A DNA stretch of 64,000 nt from Ophioderma brevispina (Eukaryota; Echinodermata; Ophiuroidea; Amphilepidida; Ophiodermatidae), in the NCBI GenBank assembly GCA_023653785.1, contig JAMKCH010010254.1, positions 1 through 64,000 on the forward strand, written 5' to 3'. This document shows positions 36,151 to 47,939 of the stretch, one piece after another. Position numbers and translations under genes: made by a program. The notes below the pieces were generated by a model. The model made no database searches. It was not told the origin of the DNA and worked only from the letters and a program-made list of their open reading frames with translations. Positions within the stretch are counted from its first letter, which is position 1, and each line of letters opens with the position of its first letter.

Positions 36151-37217
36151 TATTAAAGATATGTGATTTTGATGTTATGAGCAAAAGGGTGTCTCACTTT
36201 GGTCGATCAATATTAATTTTACACAGTATTCTATGAGAGATTACAAAGTCACGTTTTAGCTCTCACGTCAAAACGGATTTAAATATCGGCGCGAAACTTA
36301 AAAGATCGGGTATCGGGCCCAAAATCATTTATTCAAGATGAAACCGTTATATAATTAAATCGAGTCATTTCTCTTTAATCAGAATTCGGTTCCCAATTAC
36401 TGTGTCCATTGAGACACACTATGCACTTCTTGTGCACTAGTGTGTTGACATTATAAAAACAAAAACCATAAAAAATAGTGAATGATCAAAATCATCTTTT
36501 ATCACGACAAATATTGCTGCTTTGTACCAGGCAGTTTCCACTTATAACGAATACACACATAGCACATAAAAATCCGCCGAAGGAAAACGCCATGAGGAAA
36601 CATTACACTTTGAGTCGTGCTTATATTACACTGACTTCACACTAGGATAAATAACATCCAGGATCCCATTTAATAATGTTTCATCGGGTTATCCATAAAG
36701 ACTTCCCCATCTTCATAGTCCTGGGAATAAGCATTAATGCAATATCTGGGTGTTATTCAAATATAAACAAAATATTCCACAAAGGCATCATTTCAGGATA
36801 TTCTGAAATCGATACAGGCGGAAAAAGTGATGGTACAGAGGCGTACTAGTAAATGGGCCATGACATGACAGTGAAATTGTGTGAACTATTTTTAATGGAG
36901 CTATATAACATTGCGATTTACACATCATCATTCTTCTTAGTAAGACGGCATTTCATTCACATTTTCTTGCTAACATCTAGCCGGGGCAGAATTAGACTTT
37001 TTCCTAATGTGTCCGAACAGTAGTTTTATGAAAAAACAATACACTTCACTTCATCGGGGCTAGATTCTCACGCGACGATAGTATAGTAATGTGATGCAAA
37101 AATGCTGGCGGAACCTAGGCCTTAGTAACCAAACATCGTTCACTTGATATAAAGGCATAAGCGTGTATACAGTTCTGCTAATGAGTTATGATTTATTCCA
37201 CACGGCTTTAAAACACT

Positions 37218-38295
37218 ACAGCCTGTGTCTCATAAAAAAAATGGTACAATCAGAAAAAAAATTGGTTAAATAGAAATTCAAAATTTAGTCATTCTTACTT
37301 GGCATTTAATATTAAAGAACAGACAGGCTTTCCAATGGTGTTGTTTCATCTTATTTGCGTGCATCGAGATATAATCAATTTAGTGCGATATACCAAAATT
37401 GAATTGTGTGCCACTTTTATGCATGGCAGAGTTGTTCGCAGTATGCCATGCCCTTGAAGCATCAAAAACAAAAGATTTGCCAACTGACAAGAAGAGCAGA
37501 AACAAAACACAGATTAAAAGTAAACAAAGAAGTCTAGGTTTATTGACACAAGTTTTAATAGTCAACATTATCAGTTCGAGGTGATAAATATCTTCTTTTC
37601 ATAAATAATAAACAATACAAATATTTATTGCACTTCAAGAATGGAACTTTGAAATTTAGTACAAATGGAGTCTGTTAAAATACATGCCCAGATGGAAATG
37701 TATAATTCAACCAAAATAAACACTCCAAATCCAAAGAACATGGTTTAAAAAGATTGCACTACCTTTGTGGATTTACTAATTGTTGAAGTCAATAAAAATT
37801 GAATTGGAAGCAAGTATCAATTTGTGGTAGGATTTGCGTTTCATGATACTTCAAGACAGTAAAAACAACACTCTCCTCATGTTGCTGTACGCCGAGGCTG
37901 TACGGCTCGGTTCTCTTCTAACAAACACAGTTATGTCGAATGTTATTCACCTTTATCTCAATGCCAGAACTACCGATCATACTTCCACACATTACGTAAC
38001 TTTTAGAGTTTACTGTATGGAAGTTAATCCTTTTAAGATTTCAATCTGTTCAGTGGAATAATATTCGTTCACCGTTTTAACTCAACCGGAAAGTGGCACA
38101 AACTCGATTTTTTTGTGTCCGCAGTAAACTGGATTATCTCGCGATGGAAAACACGCAATAGAGATGAAACCAAAAAATCTGAAAGCCTGGTCTTTTCTCT
38201 TTAATGGAGGTTAAAACACGCTTACTTATATTGAGAAATACTATTGAAAAAAAATCGGGGTTTTTGATTGTACAATGTTTTTTGAGACAGGCTGT
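37218..38295. mobile_element. 1078-bp inverted-repeat element, present only in D
   Basis: The ends are acagcctgtgtctca on the left and the complement of acagcctgtctcaaaa on the right, followed inward by a t.gtacaatca segment on both sides. Block D' near 57235 joins aaaacact directly to ggatgcgcc and lacks it. Inside are only frames of about 60-75 codons, with no DDE signature that I can see. It is a non-autonomous DNA transposon. No clear target duplication is visible. Confidence 0.85.
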
Positions 38296-39779
38296 GTTGT
38301 TGATGCGCCCGAGGCACAATTTGGACCTGAGATAAATTTACCTTCAGCGATTCGAAGCAAACATTTCATGCTTTAATTGTAACGGGCAGGGTGTGGTACG
38401 GTATTGTTACGTTAATTCAACGATTTACTATATTACTGATCGCAAAACTCAACTGATTCTTATTCAATACCAATCAGTGTATAACCTTACGATTGTGGTT
38501 GTATTTATAAGTGCATTTGTCGAAAAATTGGTGAAACAGAAACTGCGGTATACATGCATAAAAGTGACCACCCCCTAGTTAACTTTGCTCCAGTGCGCTA
38601 AAATGCAAAAAAGCTTCCGCAAAAACCTTCCGAGTAATCATTTTCTCATCCTGCCGGTCACTTATCGCAACAATTTGAGGTGCCCTTCACCGATGAGGGT
38701 ATGCTATCAAAAGTCGAAGGGTGGGGAAAGGAAGGAAGGTACCACCCAAGAATATTTGATGGTACATTTTAAAAAATATTATGCCCAGTTATGGCTGATT
38801 AACTCTGTTTATATAAAATTAGTCAATTGCCGTATTTAGAGCTGAAACGCATGAAAATCCGAATACTATCTTTTTAGCGCAAAATTCGATTTAGCATATT
38901 TTCTGTGCAACATACCATACTTTTGCCGACTAGCGGACTTTATGACGTCATGTAACACCATACTAGGTCGTTAGTACTTAGTTTGGTATCAATGAAAGGA
39001 CGAGCCTCAGCTATCCACTGGTATCAAAATCAAAGCATCGGGTGTTTTGTAACCACCCCAGGGCCCTGGTAAACCGTGTTAAAAAAGGCTGGTAAGACAA
39101 GGGTTAATGACAATTCTTGGCTATTTTTAAATATACGAGATAAATAAAATGTGTTTTATCTTTTGATTGCACAGGGAAATAGAAGCAAAACTTGGACCAA
39201 TTTATTTTGCAAAAATCAGATTTGTTAACAAGTAGAATTTAATTGGGGACATGTTCTTTTATTTTGGCTATGTTTTATGGAAAATGAAACTATTGAGGAC
39301 ATAGCCAAACCCATAGAGTGTAAAGGACACAGGCCCGACGCAATAGCCTCGTTCCCAAGACCACAGATTGTACGGAAGTGGTCAAAATTTTGGCTATCAG
39401 AAGAAAAGTGGACATCTTAGGACTGAAGGATGTTTGGTTCGGAAACTTTGAGCGAAAATTGTACTCCATGATTGGTCGACCAATATGAACTTTTACACAG
39501 GCTCTATGGGGCCAGCGGTTACAAAATCACAAAGCCACCTCTCACGTCAACCCGGATTGAAACAGATGACGTTTTGGGGTGAAGGCCATAATTCTATCAA
39601 GATGAAAAATGGGGTATACCTAAAAAGGGCATCCCCCTGATCATAAGAACCGAGTATATTTTTGTGTAAGCACAGAGAAATGGGGTAAAATGATCTGATG
39701 TGCCAGAAACGTAGTCATAGAAAATTAAAAGACAGTCACAACGCCGACGTGCGGCCAAGCAAAGAAAGCAGACATGGTT

Positions 39780-39985
39780 CGATCACAGATTTGCCTGTGT
39801 TGTTGTATGTTATTATTGTTTGTGTTTTTTGTTATTGGTGTTTTATTTATGTATTGTGTATTGCTGTGTTGTTGTTTTTTCTTCGTCTATTTATTTTGCT
39901 TCGTGTTGTGTTTTTTGTTGTCCTGTTGTTGGTGTTGTTTGTTTTGTTCTTGTTCTGTGTTGTGCTTGTTGGGGTGGCTACAACT
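39780..39985. repeat. T/G-rich low-complexity tract (TTG/TTA-like)
   Basis: The strand is almost free of long A and C runs, with repeated ttgtt, gtgtt and ttattg words. It produces a 126-codon frame full of L, V, F and C. A similar tract is present at about 58590-58850 in D'. The hydrophobic frame is a composition artefact. Confidence 0.85.
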
Positions 39986-41241
39986 GATGCTGCTGTTACT
40001 ATGATGCTGTTGTGCTATACTGTCCAGTGTGAAACGTGCCGTGCCACTATCTCATCCGGTGAGTTTAGAACTCCGTAGCCTGTTTCAAATCAATATGGCT
40101 TGTATATTCTAACAAATAGAGACCTTCCCGCTAGGAAGAAGACACGCATCATCCAACTAATAAATATAGATGTAACCTATTCGTTTCTACTATTCCACCT
40201 CTACAGCTGCAAAAACGGTTAGCCGATACTATTTAGGGAAACCACCTCGATCGTGGTGAAGGCTCAAATGGACTTCTGAGTAGGGTGCTCTCAGAAAATC
40301 AAATTCGTCTGAACACCCGGTTGAAACAAGCCTTCCAAAATTAATATGAATTTAACCACGCACAAACCTATTAAAATAATCAACCGAAATGAATTTTGGG
40401 CGCCCTCTCTGCGGAGCTTTTTTTCTTTAGGTACATACGCTAATACTACGTTATTGAAAACTCTGTGAGAAATCTGGCCAATTATGATACCTTCGTAAGA
40501 CACCAAAATGATTTGGAAAATACCTAGAGTATAAGCACTAACTCCCAATTGTTTTGTGAAATTACTACTGCCTTGTTTTCAGTTCAATCAATGATATTGC
40601 CTGGAAATCACTTTAACAAGTGGAAAAAATAGGCGCCTCCGGTGTAGAAAATGCTGCAATTATCATGATCTACACAATAGATTGGAGTGTAATCTTTAGT
40701 AGGATCACATTTTAAAGATCACATTTTAGTGGGAAATGTGTGCGGATTAGTCTTTCCCCTTTTTGGGCCAAGCTCAAGCCCCCACTAGTCACGCCCCTCC
40801 GGCACAGACATCAGAGAGTTCAAGCATAGGTGAGTACAATTCACCTCGTTTCCCATTAACTATGTCAACTGTGTACTAGTGTTTACCTTACAGAGAACAT
40901 CGAGGAACAATCGGTTTTATATTTTCTTCCATTCCGTGGTCAGCTTCGGAAATTGGTGTGTTATAAATAAAAAGGTGCAAGGAATCTAAATGGGAGAATC
41001 TGCACAGATACAAATCAGTAGAGAAGAATTACTCAAGTTACATGAATTCTGTAAACATAGAACTCAATAATAATTACGATTTATCTGAATTAAGTAAATG
41101 CTTACTTAAATTAAGCAACAATTTATTTACCTAATTATTATGAGGTTCTATGCTTACATATTTTAATTGTTTTAAGTATGTTTGAAATAGAGGTTATAAC
41201 CAGTCAAATGATTAAGCATGCAGCGCGTAACACAGTAAAAT

Positions 41242-41405
41242 GGAATGTTTTGTGTCATATATAATCCTAAATATCAATGTAGGACCCACTTAATGTCATA
41301 ATGGATGGGAATATTTTGTGTCTTATCTTCCTAAATATCAATGTAGGACCCACTGAAGGTCATAATGGATGGGAATATGTTTTGTCATATCTTCCTAAAT
41401 ATCAA
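41242..41405. repeat. Minisatellite, unit about 65 bp, 2.5 copies
   Basis: Units begin ggaat.ttttgtgtcatat at 41242, 41308 and 41372. Each contains cctaaatatcaatgta, gaccca and cataatggatg. The homologous array in D' is expanded to about five degenerate units (60712-61035). Confidence 0.88.
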
Positions 41406-41645
41406 TGTAAGACTTATAAAAGTACACGTTTTAGAAAGCAAAAAAAACGCAAGAAATAAAACACAACACTGTTATTTCGGTAACGGTCATATTAGCGACC
41501 TTTTAGCCATTGTATGCTTTAATATATTTCTTTAGTCATTTCTTAATTTCATGATGTGCTATTGTTCATATCATAGAACAAAACTCTAGGGTGTTATTTT
41601 TATTCAAATTGGATCTCGATTTATGTCGAGAAAGGTATCAGTATT

Positions 41646-42027
41646 AAGGTCCGTTCATAATATACTTCATTGCAGTGCAGTACTGCAATGCAACCTATCA
41701 AAATCGTTACTGTAAACTTTACTTGTAGTGTGTTTTCATTTACTGCAACGTAATGCAGTACTGCAACAAAGTTAAACAACAAAAAAATCAAAATTGGCGT
41801 ACTACACCCTACTGCATCTTGGTACATCATCGGTTAAAAGATTTTAATTTCGATGCAATGCTTTGCAGTAAATGAGGTCATTTTTTGCAAGTAATTGCAG
41901 TAACGATTTTGAAAGGCTGCATTGTAGTACTGCACTGCAGTTCAGTAAAGTATGAACGGACCTTGCGTTCCGGAACATTGCAGTAAATGTACTGTATTGC
42001 AATGCAGTGCAAGTGTGAACGGACCTT
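41646..42027. mobile_element. MITE with ggtccgttca ends and partial duplicate end
   Basis: The left end aaggtccgttcata pairs with the complement of tatgaacggacctt at 41951-41964, and the arms match over about 80 bp, rich in ctgca words. A second right-hand end, gtgaacggacctt, lies at 42015-42027. The left flank is TTAA, but the right flank is not. In D' the left part is recognisable near 61190-61370 and the rest is deleted and replaced by a T-rich run. Confidence 0.85.
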
Positions 42028-43351
42028 TGAAAATGGCTTGAGGAACTGATACGTTGTTATTTCTTGGCATAAATTGAGATTTATTTTGAAATTTAAAACA
42101 GTGTGAAATATTTGTCTCAGGACTTGAAAATCATCAAATTATACATCTTTTATATTGAAAATTAAACGAGGACAAAAAGTCATCCAATGTCGCTGTTTTT
42201 TAATTTTCTTCAAAGAAAGGACCTTTAACTAATTGCGACATTTTTTAACGTGCGTCATTTACTTTCCAAAAATGTATATTTTTATAGGTCCATCATTGAT
42301 ATCAAGGACGATATTAGCCAAAATATTCTTATCTATTGTGATATAACTGCCCCCTCAAAGGGTAGACACCAGCTCCATCACTTTGACCTTCACTGAACTT
42401 GTGGTGCAGCGAGCCGATGCACTGAGACAAGAATCAAAAGTTCAATACGCGGAAGTCCAATTATTTTTCATTTTTATTTTGAATGTACATCCAATTGGCA
42501 AAGACGACTTAAAAATTTAAATCAAAAGACTTGTTTTGAAAGTTAACTTGTAATTATGGCGAACCAACTGAAACGTAAGTACCAAGCGTTGACATATAGT
42601 TCTTTGATATCTTGCTTTCTGGAATTAGCTTTGTTACACGAATATCTTTCACAAACTTATGTCCTGATCTCACCACCTATATATAAATCGTGGGATAAAA
42701 CTAATGAAAAATGACATATTATTAAAGGTAGTTTTTGATAGAGCAATTATGTGATTTTTCATTCGCCATAATTTCCCAGTCAAAATACGCTCCGGTGGTT
42801 GCTAACAGGCAGGTTTAGACAGGGCTCTTGTTGAAATCATAATGTGGCATTACTGATTAAGGTTTGCGCTGGGAATGGAAAATCTACATTAGCAGCGGTT
42901 AAACAAAGGCATATTCCCCTAACGTTGTACCGTGTATTGTTTTAAAATATTATTTCCTTATGAAGCAATACATGCACACTGTGTAGTAAATTCGTTGCAC
43001 GGATATGAGGTCAATCCAGGACAACGTAACGGTTTTAGTTTGCCGAGTTTAAAAGCCGATCCTCGACCTGGACCTCAGCACTGACGTCATCAAACTTGAG
43101 ATTTTGCTTGGTATCATTAGAAACATTGTATTTTTATTATTTCGTCAAAATATTTTGACTGACTTCTCTCCAATAATAAAGCTATACTATTGTATAATAC
43201 GCAATACGCATAATACGCGAACATTTAATAATTTAATAGGTTAAAATGAGCTCTTTCTATTATTCAAATTAATTAATATTCATATCCTTTGTTATTCTAG
43301 TGGATTATGGTTCATTTGCATAAATTAATATTCATATCATTTGACGGAATA

Positions 43352-43884
43352 AACCGTAAACCGTTATGTGGATACTTGGATTATGTTTTGAGGGGGTCTG
43401 CACAAAAATTGTGACTGTTGTAGGGCATTTTCCCTGAAATCGGTACAAATACCTATATAATTATACTGTGCACACTGTATACAAATTTGGCTTTATTTTG
43501 GTATGCCATGTCACTTAGAGCATTCTCATATGCTTTTGGAAGAGGCCCGTTTAAATAACCCATCTTCGTTACAAGAATCTCTTGTGACTTCATGTCTATC
43601 TTAAACTCTTTACGGATGATGGTGAGGGTCTCTCCTGATAATCCAGATGAAAGAAGCTTGTATTGTGTTTGGAAGTGGATTTCGTCTACAGCTTACTCTA
43701 AGATTTCTTACCAAAGCTCGTCGAATGACAGCAACATTTCGCGCAGATGTGTTTCTTCGTCTGTAACATTCCTTTAAAAGGGTTATTCTTTTAATTAAAT
43801 AGTGATGTGCAACGGATAGAGCAATGATTTAAATGATTTCACTTAAAAGTAATTTAGTGAATGAAATTCTAATCATAATTAATT
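43352..43884. other. Segment unique to block D copy 1
   Basis: Between cggaataaaccg and taagtaattttgg, D and D' hold unrelated sequence. Here it is about 530 bp with short frames and no visible terminal repeats. Confidence 0.7.
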
Positions 43885-44440
43885 TAAGTAATTTTGGTGT
43901 TTCATAGTTTTTCTTTTATACATTTCTTTTTGGGGTTACCTTTTCTTTCGGCTGTCCCGTATGTTGTAATCGGGTGGAGTACATTTTAGATAACTGATTA
44001 TCTCATAAATTAAAATTAAAGCAAAAACCAAGCGGATAAGTTATCTGATTTTGGATGTATTAAAAGAACCAAAAGCAGTATGAAAAGAATATTCCTCCGT
44101 GTCTTGTTGTCATCGTCAAATTAAACTTACCACTCGAACATACCTGGAATGCACAGAAATTGTGACAATAAGTGGACCAATAAATAAGTATGTCAAGAAA
44201 TGCCTACTTGACCTACATGCATGACAAGCATTTCCTCCTGGAACCGTTTTGTATCCTATTTTTGGTACGTGTGTAGCGATCAACATTCTCAAATTAGGCG
44301 TATACCTGGAATACGCTGAAATGGATGGCTCGAATTGAATGGTGCTATTTTGAAGCCAAAACGTCAAAAATAGTTTTAAAACCCACTGTAAACAATTACC
44401 CTTGTAATGGTGTGGTTACTCTTTGATCTCTTTTACGTGA

Positions 44441-45158
44441 GTATTGAACGCCACAAGTGGCATTTAATCATCAAGAGAGTGCATTTATAATACAAACAAC
44501 ACGTCAACATCCAGCAATACACGGCCCATTTACTTGTAAACCAAATAGGGATAAATTTACACATTCTGGCTTCGGATTTAGTAAAAGGATTCTTCGGAAT
44601 GAGCGCTAAGGACGATGAAAAAGTCGCTTCTAATCGACTCGCCAATAATTTTAGTTCTCAACTAGCCCACATGGTATATCGGAACATAACAATTTAGTCA
44701 GCTGGGCGATTGATGATACGATAGGTGTAATAAATCTTTGTACAAGGATTAAACATAAAAGTCAAACGTCAAACGTTTTCATACTTAACTACGTATGTGT
44801 CAATCGCACACACGGCGACAGTTAACTGAGCCACACAACTAACAAAACTGCATAGTTGTAAATGTTTGTATTTGTATTATTATTGTTATTATCATTATTA
44901 TTATAAATTAACGGGGCTATTTATTATAGATTCATAAACGTTTAATATGTGAGAAGAAATATGATTGGATAAAAATCATGCATTGATATTAGTCATTGCA
45001 CGGTGCGTATGTTAATGAGCGTACGCGGTATGCTTAGAACGTTTACGCGCGACGTTGGATTAATTCATTTTATGGGTGTGTGTTCATTATTGTCGTTTGG
45101 AACATTACTGCATTGGATTTCATGCCGTATTCACTTTTTTTTAATTATCTGATGTAAT
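44441..45158. other. Stretch with no recognised gene
   Basis: Block D probably continues here, but its partner lies beyond the window end. An ATT-rich microsatellite is near 44876-44905. Confidence 0.5.
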
Positions 45159-45373
45159 AACGTTAATGAATTAGGTCAATGTCTGCATATCTTTTAGTTA
45201 CTCGTGCATTGGCAAAAATCAATGCACTTGCGTTAGTTTGACGACGAATAATGGCACTCGCCAGTGCGGTACCATTATTAGTCGTCAAACTGAGCGCGCG
45301 TACATTGTTTTTTTTTTTTTTGCCAATGCACTCGAAGCTAAAAATAGGCAGACATTAACCTATAATTAACGGC
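45159..45373. mobile_element. 215-bp foldback element with almost no loop
   Basis: Left arm from cgttaatgaattagg through tgtctgc, gtgcattggcaaaaa and gtttgacgac.aataatgg pairs with the complementary right arm through ccattattagtcgtcaaac, ttttgccaatgcac and gcagacattaacc. Arms are about 100 bp and the centre is only a cactcgccagtg mini-hairpin. There is a T run at 45309-45321. It is a typical palindromic MITE. The target duplication is unclear. Confidence 0.9.
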
Positions 45374-45830
45374 TTTACACGACAGTTGCGGCATGAATTA
45401 TTAATAAAATCAATACTAAGGTGCCATACTGCAAAAATACAGAGCAACGGTTAATAAACCCTAACGTCTCGGTAACGACATAACAGTAAAAGTATAGGGA
45501 GTGTTATTAACACTAAAAGCGTTCAATTTACGAAGATGTTTATGTTTTTATTAACACAAGATATATAGTGTTAAAAAGTCGGCAAATGCGTATCCAGGAA
45601 GTGTCACTCTGTACACTAAATATAAAATGGACTATATTTGCTGTGCCACGATGTCTTGAGCCACAGATTCACACTAATTTTACAGTGACAAATCATCGCT
45701 AGAGATTATCTTGGGATTGATAAATAAATCAACTTGCATATCGTAAACTAAATTCTAAAACTTAACTTGTCAGAAATGTATACTTTTATAATAGAATATA
45801 CCAATATTGACGACTTTATGACAACAACAA

Positions 45831-45831
<1 letters not shown>
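45374..45831. other. Stretch with no recognised gene
   Basis: No frame or repeat of note. Confidence 0.5.

Positions 45832-45886
<55 letters not shown>
45832..45886. repeat. Poly-A run of 55
   Basis: Fifty-five consecutive A bases follow acaacaacaac. The run sits between unrelated sequence on the left and a minus-strand LINE tail on the right. It may be the tail of a plus-strand retroposed sequence or an assembly homopolymer. Confidence 0.95.
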
Positions 45887-45888
<2 letters not shown>

Positions 45889-45941
45889 AATGTGAAATAC
45901 AGCATGATACAGATTAATAACAAATCCAAATTAACACAATT

Positions 45942-46075
45942 TTAAATATAAGGAAATAAGCATGTTTTCAGGAGCCGCTTAAAGATACCGGTGGAGGGTG
46001 CCTCTCTGATGTTAACTGGAAGCTTGTTCCAGTTGGGACCAATGACATTGAATGATCTTTTTACCAAATCTACGC
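45942..46075 (-). pseudogene. LINE C-terminal fragment with stop codon
   Basis: On the minus strand the codons read KRSFNVIGPNWNKLPVNIR, then FKRLLKTCLFPYI and a stop at 45942. This is the conserved end of CR1/L2-like LINE ORF2 (RSF..GP..WN.LP..IR...FK..LKT.LF). Downstream on that strand is a 3' UTR that matches the tails at 3639-3770 and 4034-4190. Upstream the sequence decays quickly past about 46110. Confidence 0.92.
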
Positions 46076-46189
46076 TTAGTACGATGTATAACGAGTCACG
46101 TAACATGAGGGCCGTAGCCTTCGCTTAGTGTCATCATAATCACTGTCCAACACATGATGTAGAAAAGGTTACTTAGTACGCAGATGACA

Positions 46190-46410
46190 ATCTTATCAAA
46201 TCAAATCAAATTTATTTCATCTCAACATCAAATATACAAACATATACAATATAATTATGCACGATAAGCAATAATGGCTTATTGAGATGAGGACACTGCC
46301 AACGCATAGCGTGGAATTGCAGTGCCCTTGAAATTCATAGGTTACAAACATACAGTGTATGTACGGACATTTACCAGGAACTCTATTAATAATATGAAAA
46401 TACAAAAATA
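46190..46410 (-). mobile_element. Possible retroelement 3' tail
   Basis: It begins on the plus strand with (tcaaa)n and atttatttcatctca, followed by an ATA-rich segment and gaattgcagtgccctt. Read in minus orientation, this has the look of a non-LTR 3' UTR ending in a short pentanucleotide repeat. No coding motif is attached, so the call is tentative. Confidence 0.45.
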
Positions 46411-47390
46411 CAAAAGATCATGTAAATCGCATTAAAATTTAATATTAATAATAATTGAACTAGTATAAGCTAGTACAATTGGGGAAATGGTCCTGGATTT
46501 AAAATGGGCAAAATATACACGTGTACATATTTATAAGCAACAATGAAAAACAGGACAAATGACAATGTTGTACGGCTAATACCGACAAATGACTAGACAG
46601 GACGAACAAGACAAACGAGAACAGACCGACTGTATATTTCCTATTTTCAAGAAAATAAGCCAACAGTTGAATGCAAGAAATGAAGTTCTTATGAATACAT
46701 ATGGTGCAGAGTAGTCTTCTCCGCGCAACGCTGGAATTGATCTTGACACTAAATGTGAAGATGAGTTCTAATATCAGTTCAAGGCATAAACAGATTATTG
46801 CTGGGGTACTCTGTCGTTGACAATTATTCGGTAACAACACTACGTACTTAGATCGGGTCAAGGGGTTAACATGGTCACAAGATCAAAATTATAGCGATAT
46901 TTGATTTGATGGCAACGTCAATCCAACGTCAATTTCCAATATGCCGATTCATCTAAATATATGTTTGGCATTGATACTGATTATGATGTCGAGCAAGTGG
47001 TTTATCAACCAACTTCTGTCAACAACATCTTAGTCATTTTCAAAGCAATCCAATCCTCATCTATATCAGGATCGGGTGATAATGATGGCATCTCTGTGAT
47101 CTTATCAGCTCTAAGCCCAGGGTTATCAAAACTAAAAATAGGAAAGTTGTTCTTTATAAGAAAGCAGATTTTGTAGCAATCATAGATGACCTCAAGTAGA
47201 TAAGTGATAATCTAATTTCAAGTGATATAACTTTAGGCTCTGACAGTGTTCTATGAGATGATTTTGTGATTCGAGAGTGTCATCGAATCTCGCATTCCAT
47301 CTCACATGCATGGTCAGCGAGCGCAATTGGCCCCCATGAATAGGGAAGCGTGTTAAACATCAGCTGAAAAAGACACAAAGGTAAAGTTGT
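46411..47390. other. Stretch with no recognised gene
   Basis: A 120-codon minus-strand frame (46499-46861) has a hydrophobic, cysteine-rich composition and no family motif. Confidence 0.45.
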
Positions 47391-47662
47391 CTAGGTACCG
47401 ACTTTTAGTTACACGGCTACAGCCCTGATAAGGTTCAAGGTCATCCTGGGGCAAAAAATATTCAATGCTCAGATTTTGTGCAAACTGGTGTCAGTTACAC
47501 TTTGCCCACAAATTACGAAACCAAATGCCGAACATTGTAAAATAAGGCAAGACAAACTGACACCAGTTTTCAACAAATTTGGAGCACTGCGTAAGGTTCA
47601 TCCCCAGAATGACCTTGAGCATTAATAGAGCTGTACCTGTTTAACTAAAGGTCGGAACCTAA
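47391..47662. mobile_element. 272-bp MITE with about 110-bp inverted repeats
   Basis: Left ctaggtaccgacttttagtt pairs with the right end, whose complement is ttaggttccgacctttagtt. Arms continue through aaggtcat.ctgggg and caaactggtgtcagtt. Outside flanks show no clear target duplication. No coding content. Confidence 0.88.
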
Positions 47663-47939
47663 ATAAACTATGCATTTTAATCCTTATAATAAGACTAACA
47701 CATTGGTGTACATTTAAACACGACTTGATTTCAAATTTACCCCTGTGCTAATTTTACCCCCTTATTTTACAATGTTCCCCACATTCCCAGAGGTTGGACC
47801 CAAAAATTTTGGTTCAGAACCCTTCAAACTATAGAAAAACATCTTCAAACCTTCTTCCCCAAACTTCTAGAATAGGGTTCTCATTTATAACCCTACTAAC
47901 ATGAATTTTAACAAATCTTTAGATACTATCCCACATAAC
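47663..47939. other. Short spacer before LINE remnant
   Basis: No motif is recognised. It may be decayed upstream LINE sequence. Confidence 0.4.

Larger units (their letters stand above)
35385..44440. repeat. Segmental duplication block D, copy 1 (about 9 kb)
   Basis: Starting at ccctagatctaacaagaa, the block aligns in direct orientation with 55393-64000. Offset is about 20.0 kb at the start and about 19.6 kb at the window end. The first 700 bp are about 95% identical, and later parts are lower with many indels. Copy-specific insertions are 36011-36150, 37218-38295 and 43352-43884 here, and 59608-60152 and 62593-63455 in copy 2. No gene is recognised in the shared part. Confidence 0.96.

Noticed and set aside
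39698..40078. 126-codon hydrophobic frame resembling a membrane protein
   Set aside because: It results from a T/G-rich low-complexity tract. The D' counterpart has different frames.
46499..46861. 120-codon minus-strand frame
   Set aside because: No motif, no initiation context and no conserved partner; likely chance in AT-rich DNA.
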